A DNA stretch of 36,564 bases, from positions 1-36,564 of the forward strand of contig PMOE01000043.1 of assembly GCA_003161575.1 (NCBI GenBank), read 5' to 3'. Positions 29,839 through 36,564 of the stretch are shown here, in pieces (position 1 is the first letter of the stretch; the number at the start of each line of letters is the position of its first letter). The translations under genes and the position numbers were made by a program. The notes beneath the pieces are model-generated. The model was given only the letters and a program-made list of their open reading frames with translations. It did no database searches and had not been told where the DNA came from. This DNA is from Acidimicrobiaceae bacterium. Its GTDB lineage: Bacteria; Actinomycetota; Acidimicrobiia; Acidimicrobiales; RAAP-2.

Positions 29839-31089
29839 CTAGCGGGTTAAACGACCTCTCCGTGCGAGAGCGTCGACCGACACCGCCGCGAGGAGCACCA
29901 GTGCTGTGACCATGTCTTGCTCTGCCGCGCCGAGGCCAATAAGGCCCATTCCGTTATAGATCGCGGCAATTACAAGTCCACCCAGGAGAGCATGAACCAT
30001 CTTTCCCCGTCCACCGAAGAGGCTCGCTCCTCCGATCACTGCGGCGGCAACGGCGTAGAGAACGAGGGTTCCGCCGTCAATGTCCGTCGAAATCGAACCG
30101 AGTCTTGAGGCGTAGACGATGCCCGCTGCGCCGGAGGTGAGTCCCGACAACGCAAATGCCGTCGTACGCACTCTCGTCAGGTTGACTCCGGCCCTCCTCG
30201 CTGCCTCTGCATTGCCGCCAATCGCGTACAGATAGCGACCGAAGCGAGTACGGCCAAGCAGGAACGTCCACGCTGCCAGAATCGCCAGGACCACCAACAC
30301 GACCCATGGAATTCCCTTGAGGGGGATGAGCGAACCCCGATTGGCATTGCAAATGAGACATACCCCGACGCCGATGACGGCCAGCAACCCGATCTTCACG
30401 GCGGTAAGGCTCGGCGGTGAAGATGTGAGTCCGCTCGCCCGCCGGTTCCGGTCGCGACGGGCGATGAGCAACCCGAAGAAAACCACGATGATCCCCATGA
30501 CGATCCAACCAGCGACTATGCCGAGATTTCCATTCACGATGTCATTCAATATGTTGTTCGTGATCGGGATAGTTCCACCGTTCGAGTTGCCGCTCTTTTG
30601 GATCAAGAAGATCAAGACCCCCTCCCAACCGAGAAGGCCGGCCAAGGTGACCACAAAGGATGGAAGTCGCAATCTCGTGACGAGGGTTCCCTGCAGCACG
30701 CCGATGGCCGTCGTTGCGGCCAGTCCGGCAAGGATGCACACGAACCATGGAAGGTTATGAGGAGGTGCGGCCAGTTCACACGTGATGACAGCGCCAATGC
30801 CGGCCACGAAACCGGTCGAAAGGTCGATTTCGCCCAAAATCAGGACAAAGACCTCTGCCATTCCGAGCAGGATGAAAACCGCTCCTTGGACTAAGAGATT
30901 GGTGAGATTGCCGGCCGAGAGAAAAGCTGAGTCCTGTGTCTGAAAGATGAGTGCCAACAAGATCAATCCGACGAGCACGGGGATCACCCCGACTTCACCG
31001 CTACGGACCTGTTTGACGAGGGAGCGAAGTGACGACGAAAGCGACGCGTCAGCGGGGGGACCCTCGCCGAGGACCGGTTCAGACTGCAT
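29839..31089 (-). CDS. sugar ABC transporter permease (XylH/RbsC class)
   Basis: 416 residues from the ATG at 31089; the frame is open to a TTG at 31122, but GAGGG favours the inner start. About ten membrane segments are visible, beginning GVIPVLVGLILLALIFQ (near 35-51). Landmarks are AGNLTNLLVQGAVFILLGMA and VLILGEIDLSTGFVAGIGA, the 'GgIDLSvG' permease signature. Also present are LPSFVVTLAGLLGWEGVLI and RYLYAIGGNAEAARRAGVNL, the 'yAiGgN..aAr.aGi' coupling loop. The SLTAVKIGLL-type insert between the central helices is typical of the XylH subgroup. It forms the channel with the ATPase encoded 68 bp upstream. Confidence 0.88.
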   Translation of the reverse strand: MQSEPVLGEGPPADASLSSSLRSLVKQVRSGEVGVIPVLVGLILLALIFQTQDSAFLSAGNLTNLLVQGAVFILLGMAEVFVLILGEIDLSTGFVAGIGAVITCELAAPPHNLPWFVCILAGLAATTAIGVLQGTLVTRLRLPSFVVTLAGLLGWEGVLIFLIQKSGNSNGGTIPITNNILNDIVNGNLGIVAGWIVMGIIVVFFGLLIARRDRNRRASGLTSSPPSLTAVKIGLLAVIGVGVCLICNANRGSLIPLKGIPWVVLVVLAILAAWTFLLGRTRFGRYLYAIGGNAEAARRAGVNLTRVRTTAFALSGLTSGAAGIVYASRLGSISTDIDGGTLVLYAVAAAVIGGASLFGGRGKMVHALLGGLVIAAIYNGMGLIGLGAAEQDMVTALVLLAAVSVDALARRGRLTR

Positions 31090-31157
31090 TCCGCACATCC
31101 CTCGGTGCGAAGGCACCTTCAACCGATTGCCACCTGCCAGTGGGCGCGAGCATCCTC

Positions 31158-32024
31158 TTAAGTCTCCGAATCCACCGCGTGCCCGCCTTCGGCTCCCGGC
31201 GCATCATCTCGCTCGGTTGACGCACCGGTGGTGATCAACTGCAGAACCTCTTGAAGGTCTAGTTCCGAGGCGGGGGCGACTCCGGCAACGCGACCGAGGT
31301 AGAGCACGCCAACCTGGTCCGCCATGGCGAAGACATCATTCAGATTGTGGCTGACAACCAGGACTGCCACGCCCTGACTTGCAAGCTGCTTGATCAGATT
31401 GATCACGAGTGCCGTCTGAGTCACGCCTAGTGCCGCGGTGGGCTCGTCCATGATCACGAGCTGCGCATCCTCCATGACGGCCTTGCCAACCGCGACGGCT
31501 TGGCGTTGCCCACCTGAAAGCGTTCCTACCAATTGCCGAATCGAGCGAACAGTGACGACCGATAAATCGGCCAATGCCTGCTTGGCTCGCAGTTCCATGG
31601 CCGCCTCATCAAGCAAGCGATGTCGGAGCAGTTCGCGACCGAGAAAGAGGTTCTGGACGATATCGAGGTTGTCGCACAGCGCAAGGTCCTGGTACACGGT
31701 GGCCACGCCGAGAGCCGTGGCGTGCTTCGGACTTTCGATGCGGACCGGTTGACCCTTCCAAAAGATCGTTCCGGTATCGGGCTCAGAGATGCCCGAGATG
31801 GCCTTGATGAGCGTCGATTTTCCCGCTCCATTGTCTCCCACGAGAGCGGTGACCTGACCTGCGGGTATGTCGAGGTCGACTCCGCTGAGCGCCTGCACCG
31901 AACCGAAGCTCTTGCCGATGCCCTGCAAGCGTAAGAGGGGCGCCCCGTCGCGCCCCTTTTCGCCCGACGCCGAACCCGACTCAGCGGGTTCGGCGCCAGC
32001 AGCGGAGCCGGTATTCATTGCCAC
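31158..32024 (-). CDS. sugar ABC transporter ATP-binding protein, single-domain (XylG/RbsA-like)
   Basis: 288 residues. One nucleotide-binding domain: Walker A GDNGAGKST (63-71), Q-loop near 112 (YQDLALCDNL), signature LSGGQ (169-173) and Walker B LVIMDE (189-194), with VVSHNLNDVF as the H-loop. Most carbohydrate (CUT2) ATPases are about 500 residues with two fused domains. This one has a single domain, like the FrcA type, and must dimerise. The first 28 residues are low-complexity Ala/Gly/Ser/Glu. Start: GTG at 32024 or an ATG two codons later. It lies 35 bp after the binding protein gene and before the permease, forming one operon. Confidence 0.88.
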   Translation of the reverse strand: MAMNTGSAAGAEPAESGSASGEKGRDGAPLLRLQGIGKSFGSVQALSGVDLDIPAGQVTALVGDNGAGKSTLIKAISGISEPDTGTIFWKGQPVRIESPKHATALGVATVYQDLALCDNLDIVQNLFLGRELLRHRLLDEAAMELRAKQALADLSVVTVRSIRQLVGTLSGGQRQAVAVGKAVMEDAQLVIMDEPTAALGVTQTALVINLIKQLASQGVAVLVVSHNLNDVFAMADQVGVLYLGRVAGVAPASELDLQEVLQLITTGASTERDDAPGAEGGHAVDSET

Positions 32025-32059
32025 CAGGGTTTGGCTTGCGTCCCGGAAATTAAGCGGTC

Positions 32060-33244
32060 TTACTTAATGCCGGCAGCTTGGCAAGCGGCGGCCAATGCTC
32101 CTGCACAGAGCTCCGAAGACGGTACGAACTGATCCTTGATGACCGTGGCGTTCATGTTCGATGGTGTCACCCACTCGGGCTTCAGGAGAACTGAGGCCAC
32201 GGCGACCTTCTTCGTCGTGTCCTGGGTCGAGCCATTTACGAGGGACTTTGGCGGTGCGGTCCCGGCTCGCAGGTAGATAGCGAGGGCCGCCGCGGCCTGA
32301 GCCTCAAGGTAGATCGGCTTGTACGCCGTTCCGCACTGGTAGCCAGCGAGGATGTTCTGAAGTCCGACCAAGGTCGCATCCTGCCCGGTGATGGGGAAAC
32401 TCTTGGCTGGGATGTTCAGGGTCTTTAGGTACGTGATGATTGGGGCGGCATTTTCGTCATTTGGTACGAGAGCGGCGTTTAACGATGGGTGCGCAGTCCG
32501 CTGCTGCTGGAACTCAGTCTCTGCCGTCGGGGGATCCCACGTCCCAGCTGGTTGTCCAGCTTCTACGTATTTTCCAGATTTGAAGTATGACGAAAGCACC
32601 CCGGTGTAACCCTGCGCAAACAGCGTCGCGTTGTTGTCCGTCGCGGCGCCTCGCATTACAAGGACATTCGGCTTCTTGACATTCCACGCGCTAATGCAGC
32701 TCACGAGGCCGGCCCCGATGAGCTTTCCCACTTGAACGTTGTTGAAGCTCACGTAGTACTGGCGGGTTCCACCGAGTGTAAGGCGGTCGTAATCGATCAC
32801 CTCGGCACCGTGTGCCTTGGCGTAAGACTCGATGCTCGCTCCCGTTCCGGAATCAAGGGGATCCATGATGAGCACGGTTGCCCCATTTGAAATATCCGAC
32901 TGGGCATCGGTGAGCTGGGTCGCATCGCTCCCTTGCGCGTTCTGCACAATGAATTGAGAGGCGGTCAGCCCGGCCGCTGTGAGAGCTTTGGTGAGATACG
33001 GCGCATCGAACTCTGTGTAGCGGGCTGATGACACAGTGTCGGGCAGTATCACTGCGACCTTGCCCTTGCCCTTGGCGGCAAGAGACTTCAAATTCGTCAT
33101 CGCAGAGAAATCCCTAGTGAATGACGACACGGAAAGGGTTTTGGTAGCCGCTCCCGCAGGAGCACCGGTCCCGATGGTTGCCGCTAAGAAGCTGGAAGTC
33201 AGCAGGAGCGGCAGAATGGTTCGAACCCTCGATGATCTGTGCAT
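32060..33244 (-). CDS. sugar ABC transporter substrate-binding protein (XylF-like)
   Basis: 394 residues starting with a Sec signal peptide (RSSRVRTILPLLLTSSFLAA, cleavage likely after PAGAA). Periplasmic-binding-protein type I features include GKVAVILPDTVSSARYTEFD (first strand and ligand loop), SDISNGATVLIMDPLDSGTG ('..i..gad.iil.p.d') and GAEVIDYDRLTLGGTRQYYV ('..vi.yDr.......yyvs.d'). GWDN-like hinge strands and ITGQDATLVGLQNILAGYQ ('itGqD......i..G.q') follow. The last motif and the order point to the XylF (D-xylose) lineage. There is no lipobox cysteine, so it is probably held by the cell wall or another anchor. It is the first gene of the importer operon. Confidence 0.88.
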   Translation of the reverse strand: MHRSSRVRTILPLLLTSSFLAATIGTGAPAGAATKTLSVSSFTRDFSAMTNLKSLAAKGKGKVAVILPDTVSSARYTEFDAPYLTKALTAAGLTASQFIVQNAQGSDATQLTDAQSDISNGATVLIMDPLDSGTGASIESYAKAHGAEVIDYDRLTLGGTRQYYVSFNNVQVGKLIGAGLVSCISAWNVKKPNVLVMRGAATDNNATLFAQGYTGVLSSYFKSGKYVEAGQPAGTWDPPTAETEFQQQRTAHPSLNAALVPNDENAAPIITYLKTLNIPAKSFPITGQDATLVGLQNILAGYQCGTAYKPIYLEAQAAAALAIYLRAGTAPPKSLVNGSTQDTTKKVAVASVLLKPEWVTPSNMNATVIKDQFVPSSELCAGALAAACQAAGIK

Positions 33245-33261
33245 GTCCCTACCCCGATCGT

Positions 33262-33289
33262 GTTGCCCAATCTCGTTGTTAGAGCAACG
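33262..33289 (-). promoter_or_regulatory. inverted repeats upstream of the sugar importer operon, possible operator
   Basis: CGTTG-TTAGAG-CAACG (33274-33289) is a perfect 5-bp inverted repeat nested in GTTGC (33262-33266) and GCAAC (33284-33288). It lies 18-45 bp before the ATG of the binding protein, where a sugar-responsive repressor might sit. No regulator gene is nearby. Confidence 0.3.
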
Positions 33290-33496
33290 AAAGAGAGTGT
33301 ACGCCTAGAACACCGGCGAATCCACGCCTCTTTCTGGAACCTCCGCGAGAGGAGTGAACGAGGCGAAGGACTCGCCGACTCTCACGACCGAACAACTTGC
33401 GCGGGATGCCAACGTCCGCGCTGATTTTGGCCTCTGTTGCCTGTGCTTGGCGGCTGTGACCAACAACGGCCCCACCCCCACCAGTTCCACGGGAGA

Positions 33497-34564
33497 TCAG
33501 TCGAGCTCCTCGATCACAAGTGAGGCGCTGACCGGGTCGCTGCCCCCGGCGTCTGGAGTGATGGTCAACGCGTTTGACTCGCCGGGCGGATTGACGACCT
33601 CGAGCACGGAGTCCGGGGTCGTGGTGGTGATCAACGACTCCCCCGTAATCTCTGAAGTACCGGTGGCCCGGCCTACCACAGTGTCGGGAAGCTCAGTCCC
33701 ATTGAGACGCAACGCGAGTTGACCGGCCTCGGTGACTGAAACGCCGAACGACACCTGATAGGTGCCGACGTTGGCCAGCGAGAACGACGAGGACGAGATC
33801 GCGGTGATTACTGAGCCCCCCTGGGGGCCAACGTCGGGAAACGCCACCGCGCTGCCCGAGCCGACTGTGGCCAAATTGTCAGGGGGCATGAGTGCAGTGA
33901 ACTCCGCAAACACCGGGACGGCGATCGGACCCGTCGCTCCGGTGGCCCCGGTCGCCCCTGTCGGACCCGACGCCCCGGTCGCCCCTGTCGGACCCGACGC
34001 CCCGGTGGCCCCGGTCGGTCCCGACGCCCCGGCAACCCCGATCGGACCTGGCGGACCAGCGGGGCCCATCGGGCCCACCGCTCCTGTGGCTCCGGTCGCC
34101 CCAGTCGCACCCGACGTAGTGCTCGGGACTGCGGCGGCAGCGACGATGGCGGCATTGAGACCTTGACCGACCTCGCTGCCGTAGCTCTGGGCTGAACCGA
34201 AACTGTAGACCCCGCCATCGGCACCGATGAGCCAATACCCGAGTCCATCAGGAGTTGGCACGATACCCACGATGTTGCTTACGTGGATCCCAATGCCCGG
34301 AAGCGACCCGAAGAACCCGGCATCGCCGAAGGCAAACACCCCCCCATCGGCACCAACAAGCCAGTAGCCACCACCACCGGGGGTCTGGGCTCTCACGCCC
34401 AGCGTGGGAGTCAGGGTTGAGACCCCATCTGTCGTAGAGCGAGCTGTCGCCGAGGACACTGCCGGTGTCAATGCGCTGATCACGGCGGCACTGGCCGCCA
34501 CGCCATAGGCACGACGGGCCCAGCGACGAGCCTTCCGGTGCGGTTGGGTGTGCTTGCGGCTCAT
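33497..34564 (-). CDS. secreted collagen-like protein with GYWL repeats and a BclA-type C-terminal domain
   Basis: 355 residues. A long basic leader ([19 protein letters not shown]) with a hydrophobic core ends near SSATA (about residue 41), probably Sec or Tat export. Residues 66-130 hold one complete and one partial unit of the [15 protein letters not shown]...GSLPG repeat also seen at 18488-20724. Residues 152-213 are about 20 uninterrupted Gly-X-Y triplets, rich in GPTGAT, able to form a collagen triple helix. Residues 215-355 resemble the trimeric BclA/C1q-like jelly roll ([54 protein letters not shown]). The protein is therefore expected to be a trimeric surface stalk. There are no cysteines and no sorting signal. 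Ribosome site AGGAGAG lies seven to eight bases before the ATG. Confidence 0.85.
   Translation of the reverse strand: MSRKHTQPHRKARRWARRAYGVAASAAVISALTPAVSSATARSTTDGVSTLTPTLGVRAQTPGGGGYWLVGADGGVFAFGDAGFFGSLPGIGIHVSNIVGIVPTPDGLGYWLIGADGGVYSFGSAQSYGSEVGQGLNAAIVAAAAVPSTTSGATGATGATGAVGPMGPAGPPGPIGVAGASGPTGATGASGPTGATGASGPTGATGATGATGPIAVPVFAEFTALMPPDNLATVGSGSAVAFPDVGPQGGSVITAISSSSFSLANVGTYQVSFGVSVTEAGQLALRLNGTELPDTVVGRATGTSEITGESLITTTTPDSVLEVVNPPGESNALTITPDAGGSDPVSASLVIEELD
33926..34111 (-). repeat. collagen-type Gly-X-Y coding repeat with a 27-bp sub-repeat
   Basis: The unit GASGPTGAT occurs three times in succession at the protein level, encoded by near-identical 27-bp units (for example around 33966-34030). 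Such arrays change copy number readily. Confidence 0.75.
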
Positions 34565-34681
34565 CTCAGCTCTCTCCTACGTCCTCGGAATATCGTAACA
34601 AGGTCGGCGCGCTTCTGTGTCTGCCAATCTGGCGGGCGATTACGGGGCTACCGCAGCAGAGGTAACGGGCGATTCACTGAC

Positions 34682-35146
34682 TCAAGGAGCCTTGGCCTCG
34701 TAGGTACCGGGCTCAGGTGCTCCAACAGTGATTGCAAGCCTGTTCCAGGCGTTAATTTCGATGATGAGGTAAACGAGCTTGGTGAGTTCCTCCGGCGTGA
34801 AGACCGAAGCGGCCTCGTCGATCACCGCTTGGGGCGCGTGTGCTTGAGCGACGAGGGTCACCGCTTCGGTAAGCGCCAACGCGCCGCGCTCGCGGTCGGT
34901 AAAGAATGGAGCCTCGCGCCACGCGCTCAATGCGTAGAGGCGCTGCTCGGTCTCGCCCGCAGCCCGAGCATCCTTTGAGTGCATGTCGATGCAGTACGCA
35001 CAGCCGTTGATCTGAGAGGCGCGCATCTTGACCAACTCCAGGAGTGCAGGGTCAAGGCCTGAGCCCCGGACGAGCACGCTGAGCCGCTGGAGCGCCTGAT
35101 ACCCCTCCGGCCAAGATCCGAACAGCAGCGTGCGTGCTTCGGACAT
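34682..35146 (-). CDS. carboxymuconolactone decarboxylase family / AhpD-like protein
   Basis: 154 residues. MRASQINGCAYCIDMHSKDA (41-60) holds the CxxC pair (Cys49, Cys52) and His56 of the AhpD core, as in 'lraSq.NgCayCi..H...ar..G'. The ALSAWREAPFFTDRERGALA segment and VIDEAASVFTPEELTKLVYL are the standard later helices of the 'CMD' antioxidant subgroup, and INAWNRLAI ends it. These proteins act as alkylhydroperoxidase partners or peroxidases using the cysteine pair; many are stand-alone, like this one. The ATG at 35146 has AGGGT only three bases upstream. Confidence 0.87.
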   Translation of the reverse strand: MSEARTLLFGSWPEGYQALQRLSVLVRGSGLDPALLELVKMRASQINGCAYCIDMHSKDARAAGETEQRLYALSAWREAPFFTDRERGALALTEAVTLVAQAHAPQAVIDEAASVFTPEELTKLVYLIIEINAWNRLAITVGAPEPGTYEAKAP

Positions 35147-35234
35147 GACCCTGAGCGTACGCGAACAGGCTGCCCCGTCGTGTCGGTGTCCAGCGCACCT
35201 GGCATGGCACGGACCAGGGGAGGGTCAGAGCGGT

Positions 35235-35675
35235 TCAAGCGGAGGCGAAGCGGCGGCGGGCGAGGTCGGCCAGACGGTCAACCTCCGCCGGATCGGGGAT
35301 CTGACCGCTCGCGAACATCGCGACCTGCAAGGCGGGCCCCTGGGCGCCGAAGCGGTCCGTCTGCTCTTTCGTGACTGGTTGCACCACGTAATGGATGTGC
35401 ACTGGTTTTCCTCGGGCATGGGACCACAGGCAGTTGTAGACCTGATCCGCATCGACCAGGTCGCGCACGACAGCTGATGTCTGCCGAAGGAGGGGGCCCA
35501 GCTCTCCTGCCTCGTCGTCGGACAAGTCCCCGACGGCAGTCACATGACGTTGCGGTTTGACCACCAAGGTGCCAAGGCCAAGCGGCCCAATGCAGTGCTC
35601 AACCAACCAACTGGCAGTCGCATGAATCAGTCCCCCGGGGAGTGGGCGTCGACCGCTCGACAACTCGCATGCCAT
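35235..35675 (-). CDS. HIT-family protein with an altered histidine triad
   Basis: 146 residues from the ATG at 35675, chosen because GGAGG lies five bases upstream; an ATG four codons earlier lacks such a site. The fold is that of HIT hydrolases/transferases: LGLGTLVVKPQRHVTAVGDL ('G..lv.pkrH......l'), a helix with ELGPLLRQTSAVV, and the active loop RGKPVHIHYVVQPV. The canonical triad is H-x-H-x-H; here the first position is Pro91, with His93 (the nucleophile position) and His95 kept. I have seen this 'KPVHIH' variant in actinobacterial relatives. Nucleotidyl hydrolase activity is plausible but the substrate is unknown. The N-terminal MACELSSGRR replaces the zinc-binding CxxC of typical HIT proteins. 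Confidence 0.78.
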   Translation of the reverse strand: MACELSSGRRPLPGGLIHATASWLVEHCIGPLGLGTLVVKPQRHVTAVGDLSDDEAGELGPLLRQTSAVVRDLVDADQVYNCLWSHARGKPVHIHYVVQPVTKEQTDRFGAQGPALQVAMFASGQIPDPAEVDRLADLARRRFASA

Positions 35676-35907
35676 GCAGTCCTCCATCCACCCAGGCTTT
35701 CATGTCGGTTAGGCTGCGATGAGTGCTTTTCTGTCGGATCCGAGCGGGGCGAGGATTGAGAACTCGGATATAGAACTGCAGTAACAACATGGCTGGCCGC
35801 GGACGCAACGCTGGCAGGACAGTGCCCCGGTAGCGCCGATGGGGTGCCCAACGCGATGGTGATCAGAAGTCGGAGGCTTACAGAACACGCTCCGACCTGG
35901 GATCAAG

Positions 35908-35979
35908 CTCCGGGGGAGAGACTCGAACTCTCAACCTAGCGGTTAACAGCCGCTCGCTCTGCCATTGAGCTACCCCGGA
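35908..35979 (-). tRNA. tRNA-Asn (anticodon GTT)
   Basis: Read on the minus strand, the acceptor TCCGGGG pairs with CCCCGGA. The D-arm GCTCAATGGCAGAGC, the anticodon stem AGCGG/CCGCT around the loop CTGTTAA (anticodon GTT), and the T-arm GAGAGTTCGAGTCTCTC are all intact. The discriminator base is G and CCA is not encoded. The 72-nt gene lies between the HIT gene and the sigma factor. I found no duplicated 3' end nearby that would indicate an integrated element. Confidence 0.95.
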
Positions 35980-36081
35980 AGGCGTTTCAGCCCGCTCGAC
36001 GATAGCAGTAGGCCCAACGGAGCAGTCTGCGACCGGGGTCCGGTTCGATCGCTCGCGTAACCGATGGCCCGGGGAACCGCT

Positions 36082-36564
36082 CTAGGCCTCTTCGAGATAG
36101 TCCCGCAGCAGATAGGCCGCGTCAGGACGGCGGAGCTTCGCCAAGGTCTTCGACTCGATCTGGCGCACCCGCTCCCGGGTCACGCCGAACTCCTTGCCCA
36201 CCTCTTCTAGGGTACGGATCTTCCCATCTTCGAGACCGAAGCGCAGGCGGACGACGTCTTGCTCGCGCTCTGAGAGGTGGGCGAGGGCCTCTTTGACCGC
36301 TTGGTCAAGCATCGCCCGGGTCGCTGCGTCGTCAGGTACCACCGCGGCGCGGTCTTCGATCAGGTCCGAGAGGCTGAAGTCGTCCTCTTCACCGACCGGC
36401 TGCTCGAGTGAGACGGTGTCCTGGTTGATTCGTTGGATCTCGCGCACACGTTCGATCGGGAACTCGACGCGCAGCGACACCTCCTCGGCGGTGGGCTCGT
36501 GACCGAGCTCTTGGAGGAGCTGGCGCTGGGCCCAGACCACCTTGTTGATGGTCTCGACCATGTG
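36082..36564 (-). CDS. rpoD: primary RNA polymerase sigma factor (RpoD/SigA/HrdB), C-terminal part
   Basis: The gene enters from the right edge, so only the last 160 residues are present, beginning at region 3 with HMVETINKVVWAQRQLLQEL. Region 3.1 (PTAEEVSLRVEFPIERVREI), the region 3.2 acidic finger (EEDDFSLSDLIEDRAAVVPD) and region 4 follow. Region 4.1/4.2 shows ALAHLSEREQDVVRLRFGLE and the -35-binding helix-turn-helix TLEEVGKEFGVTRERVRQIE. The end RPDAAYLLRDYLEEA corresponds to the usual 'LR.P.....LRDYL'. This is group 1 sigma factor sequence with very high conservation, and it recognises promoters of the TTGACA/TATAAT type such as the candidates listed here. Confidence 0.93.
   Translation of the reverse strand, partial: HMVETINKVVWAQRQLLQELGHEPTAEEVSLRVEFPIERVREIQRINQDTVSLEQPVGEEDDFSLSDLIEDRAAVVPDDAATRAMLDQAVKEALAHLSEREQDVVRLRFGLEDGKIRTLEEVGKEFGVTRERVRQIESKTLAKLRRPDAAYLLRDYLEEA

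Noticed and set aside
35908-35979. The tRNA-Asn gene as an attachment site of an integrated element
   Set aside because: No integrase gene and no second copy of the tRNA 3' end could be seen in the window.

Overview
The window looks like a chromosomal segment of a high-GC actinobacterium, most likely of the class Acidimicrobiia. Three things point there. First, two secreted proteins carry tandem repeats of the type GYWLxGxDGGVFxFG...GSLPG, which I know mainly from that class. Second, several enzymes belong to F420-linked families: two luciferase-like monooxygenases, a Ddn-type nitroreductase and a PPOX-fold protein. Third, there are two DinB/mycothiol-maleylpyruvate-isomerase-like proteins and a primary sigma factor with an actinobacterial-type C-terminus. 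GTG and TTG starts are common. The assignment is inference; there is no 16S gene in the window.

Layout. Bases 1-730 hold the end of a RibD-C reductase, a probable IS630 remnant and the C-terminal third of an AHSA1/SRPBCC gene. Bases 900-6100 are small solitary housekeeping or accessory genes: zinc ribbon, ABM-like, PPOX, cupin-like, a small secreted protein, an LLM oxidoreductase and an NTF2-like protein. Bases 6369-14180 form the most organised block. It holds two divergent three-gene modules (padR, ABC ATPase, FtsX-like permease), each with 4-bp ATGA overlaps at both junctions, around a 430-bp control region with matching operator-like sites. A cytochrome P450, an internally deleted alpha/beta hydrolase, a lactonase-like metallo-hydrolase, a multiply frameshifted quinone oxidoreductase and a Ddn-family protein follow, up to 18.3 kb.

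Bases 18488-20724 encode a large secreted repeat protein. Its signal peptide is separated from the mature protein by a frameshift at a six-base homopolymer. A polysaccharide pyruvyl transferase family gene lies next to it. Bases 22.6-29.7 kb are again small metabolic or unknown genes. Bases 29839-33244 are a complete sugar ABC importer (binding protein, single-domain ATPase, permease) of the xylose/ribose class. Then come a secreted collagen-like protein with a BclA-type C-terminal domain, an AhpD-like protein, a HIT-family protein, tRNA-Asn(GTT), and the 3' part of the primary sigma factor gene at the right edge.

Cutting across all this is a dispersed intergenic repeat family, about 20 sites in the window. 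It is built from two modules, GACGCCGAAAGTGC and CCGGTGATCGGGGACGC, and nearly all copies read on the + strand. It sits in most intergenic gaps that hold no other feature. I consider this family, the homopolymer frameshift in the secreted protein gene, and the mirrored PadR-ABC modules the most rewarding things to follow up.
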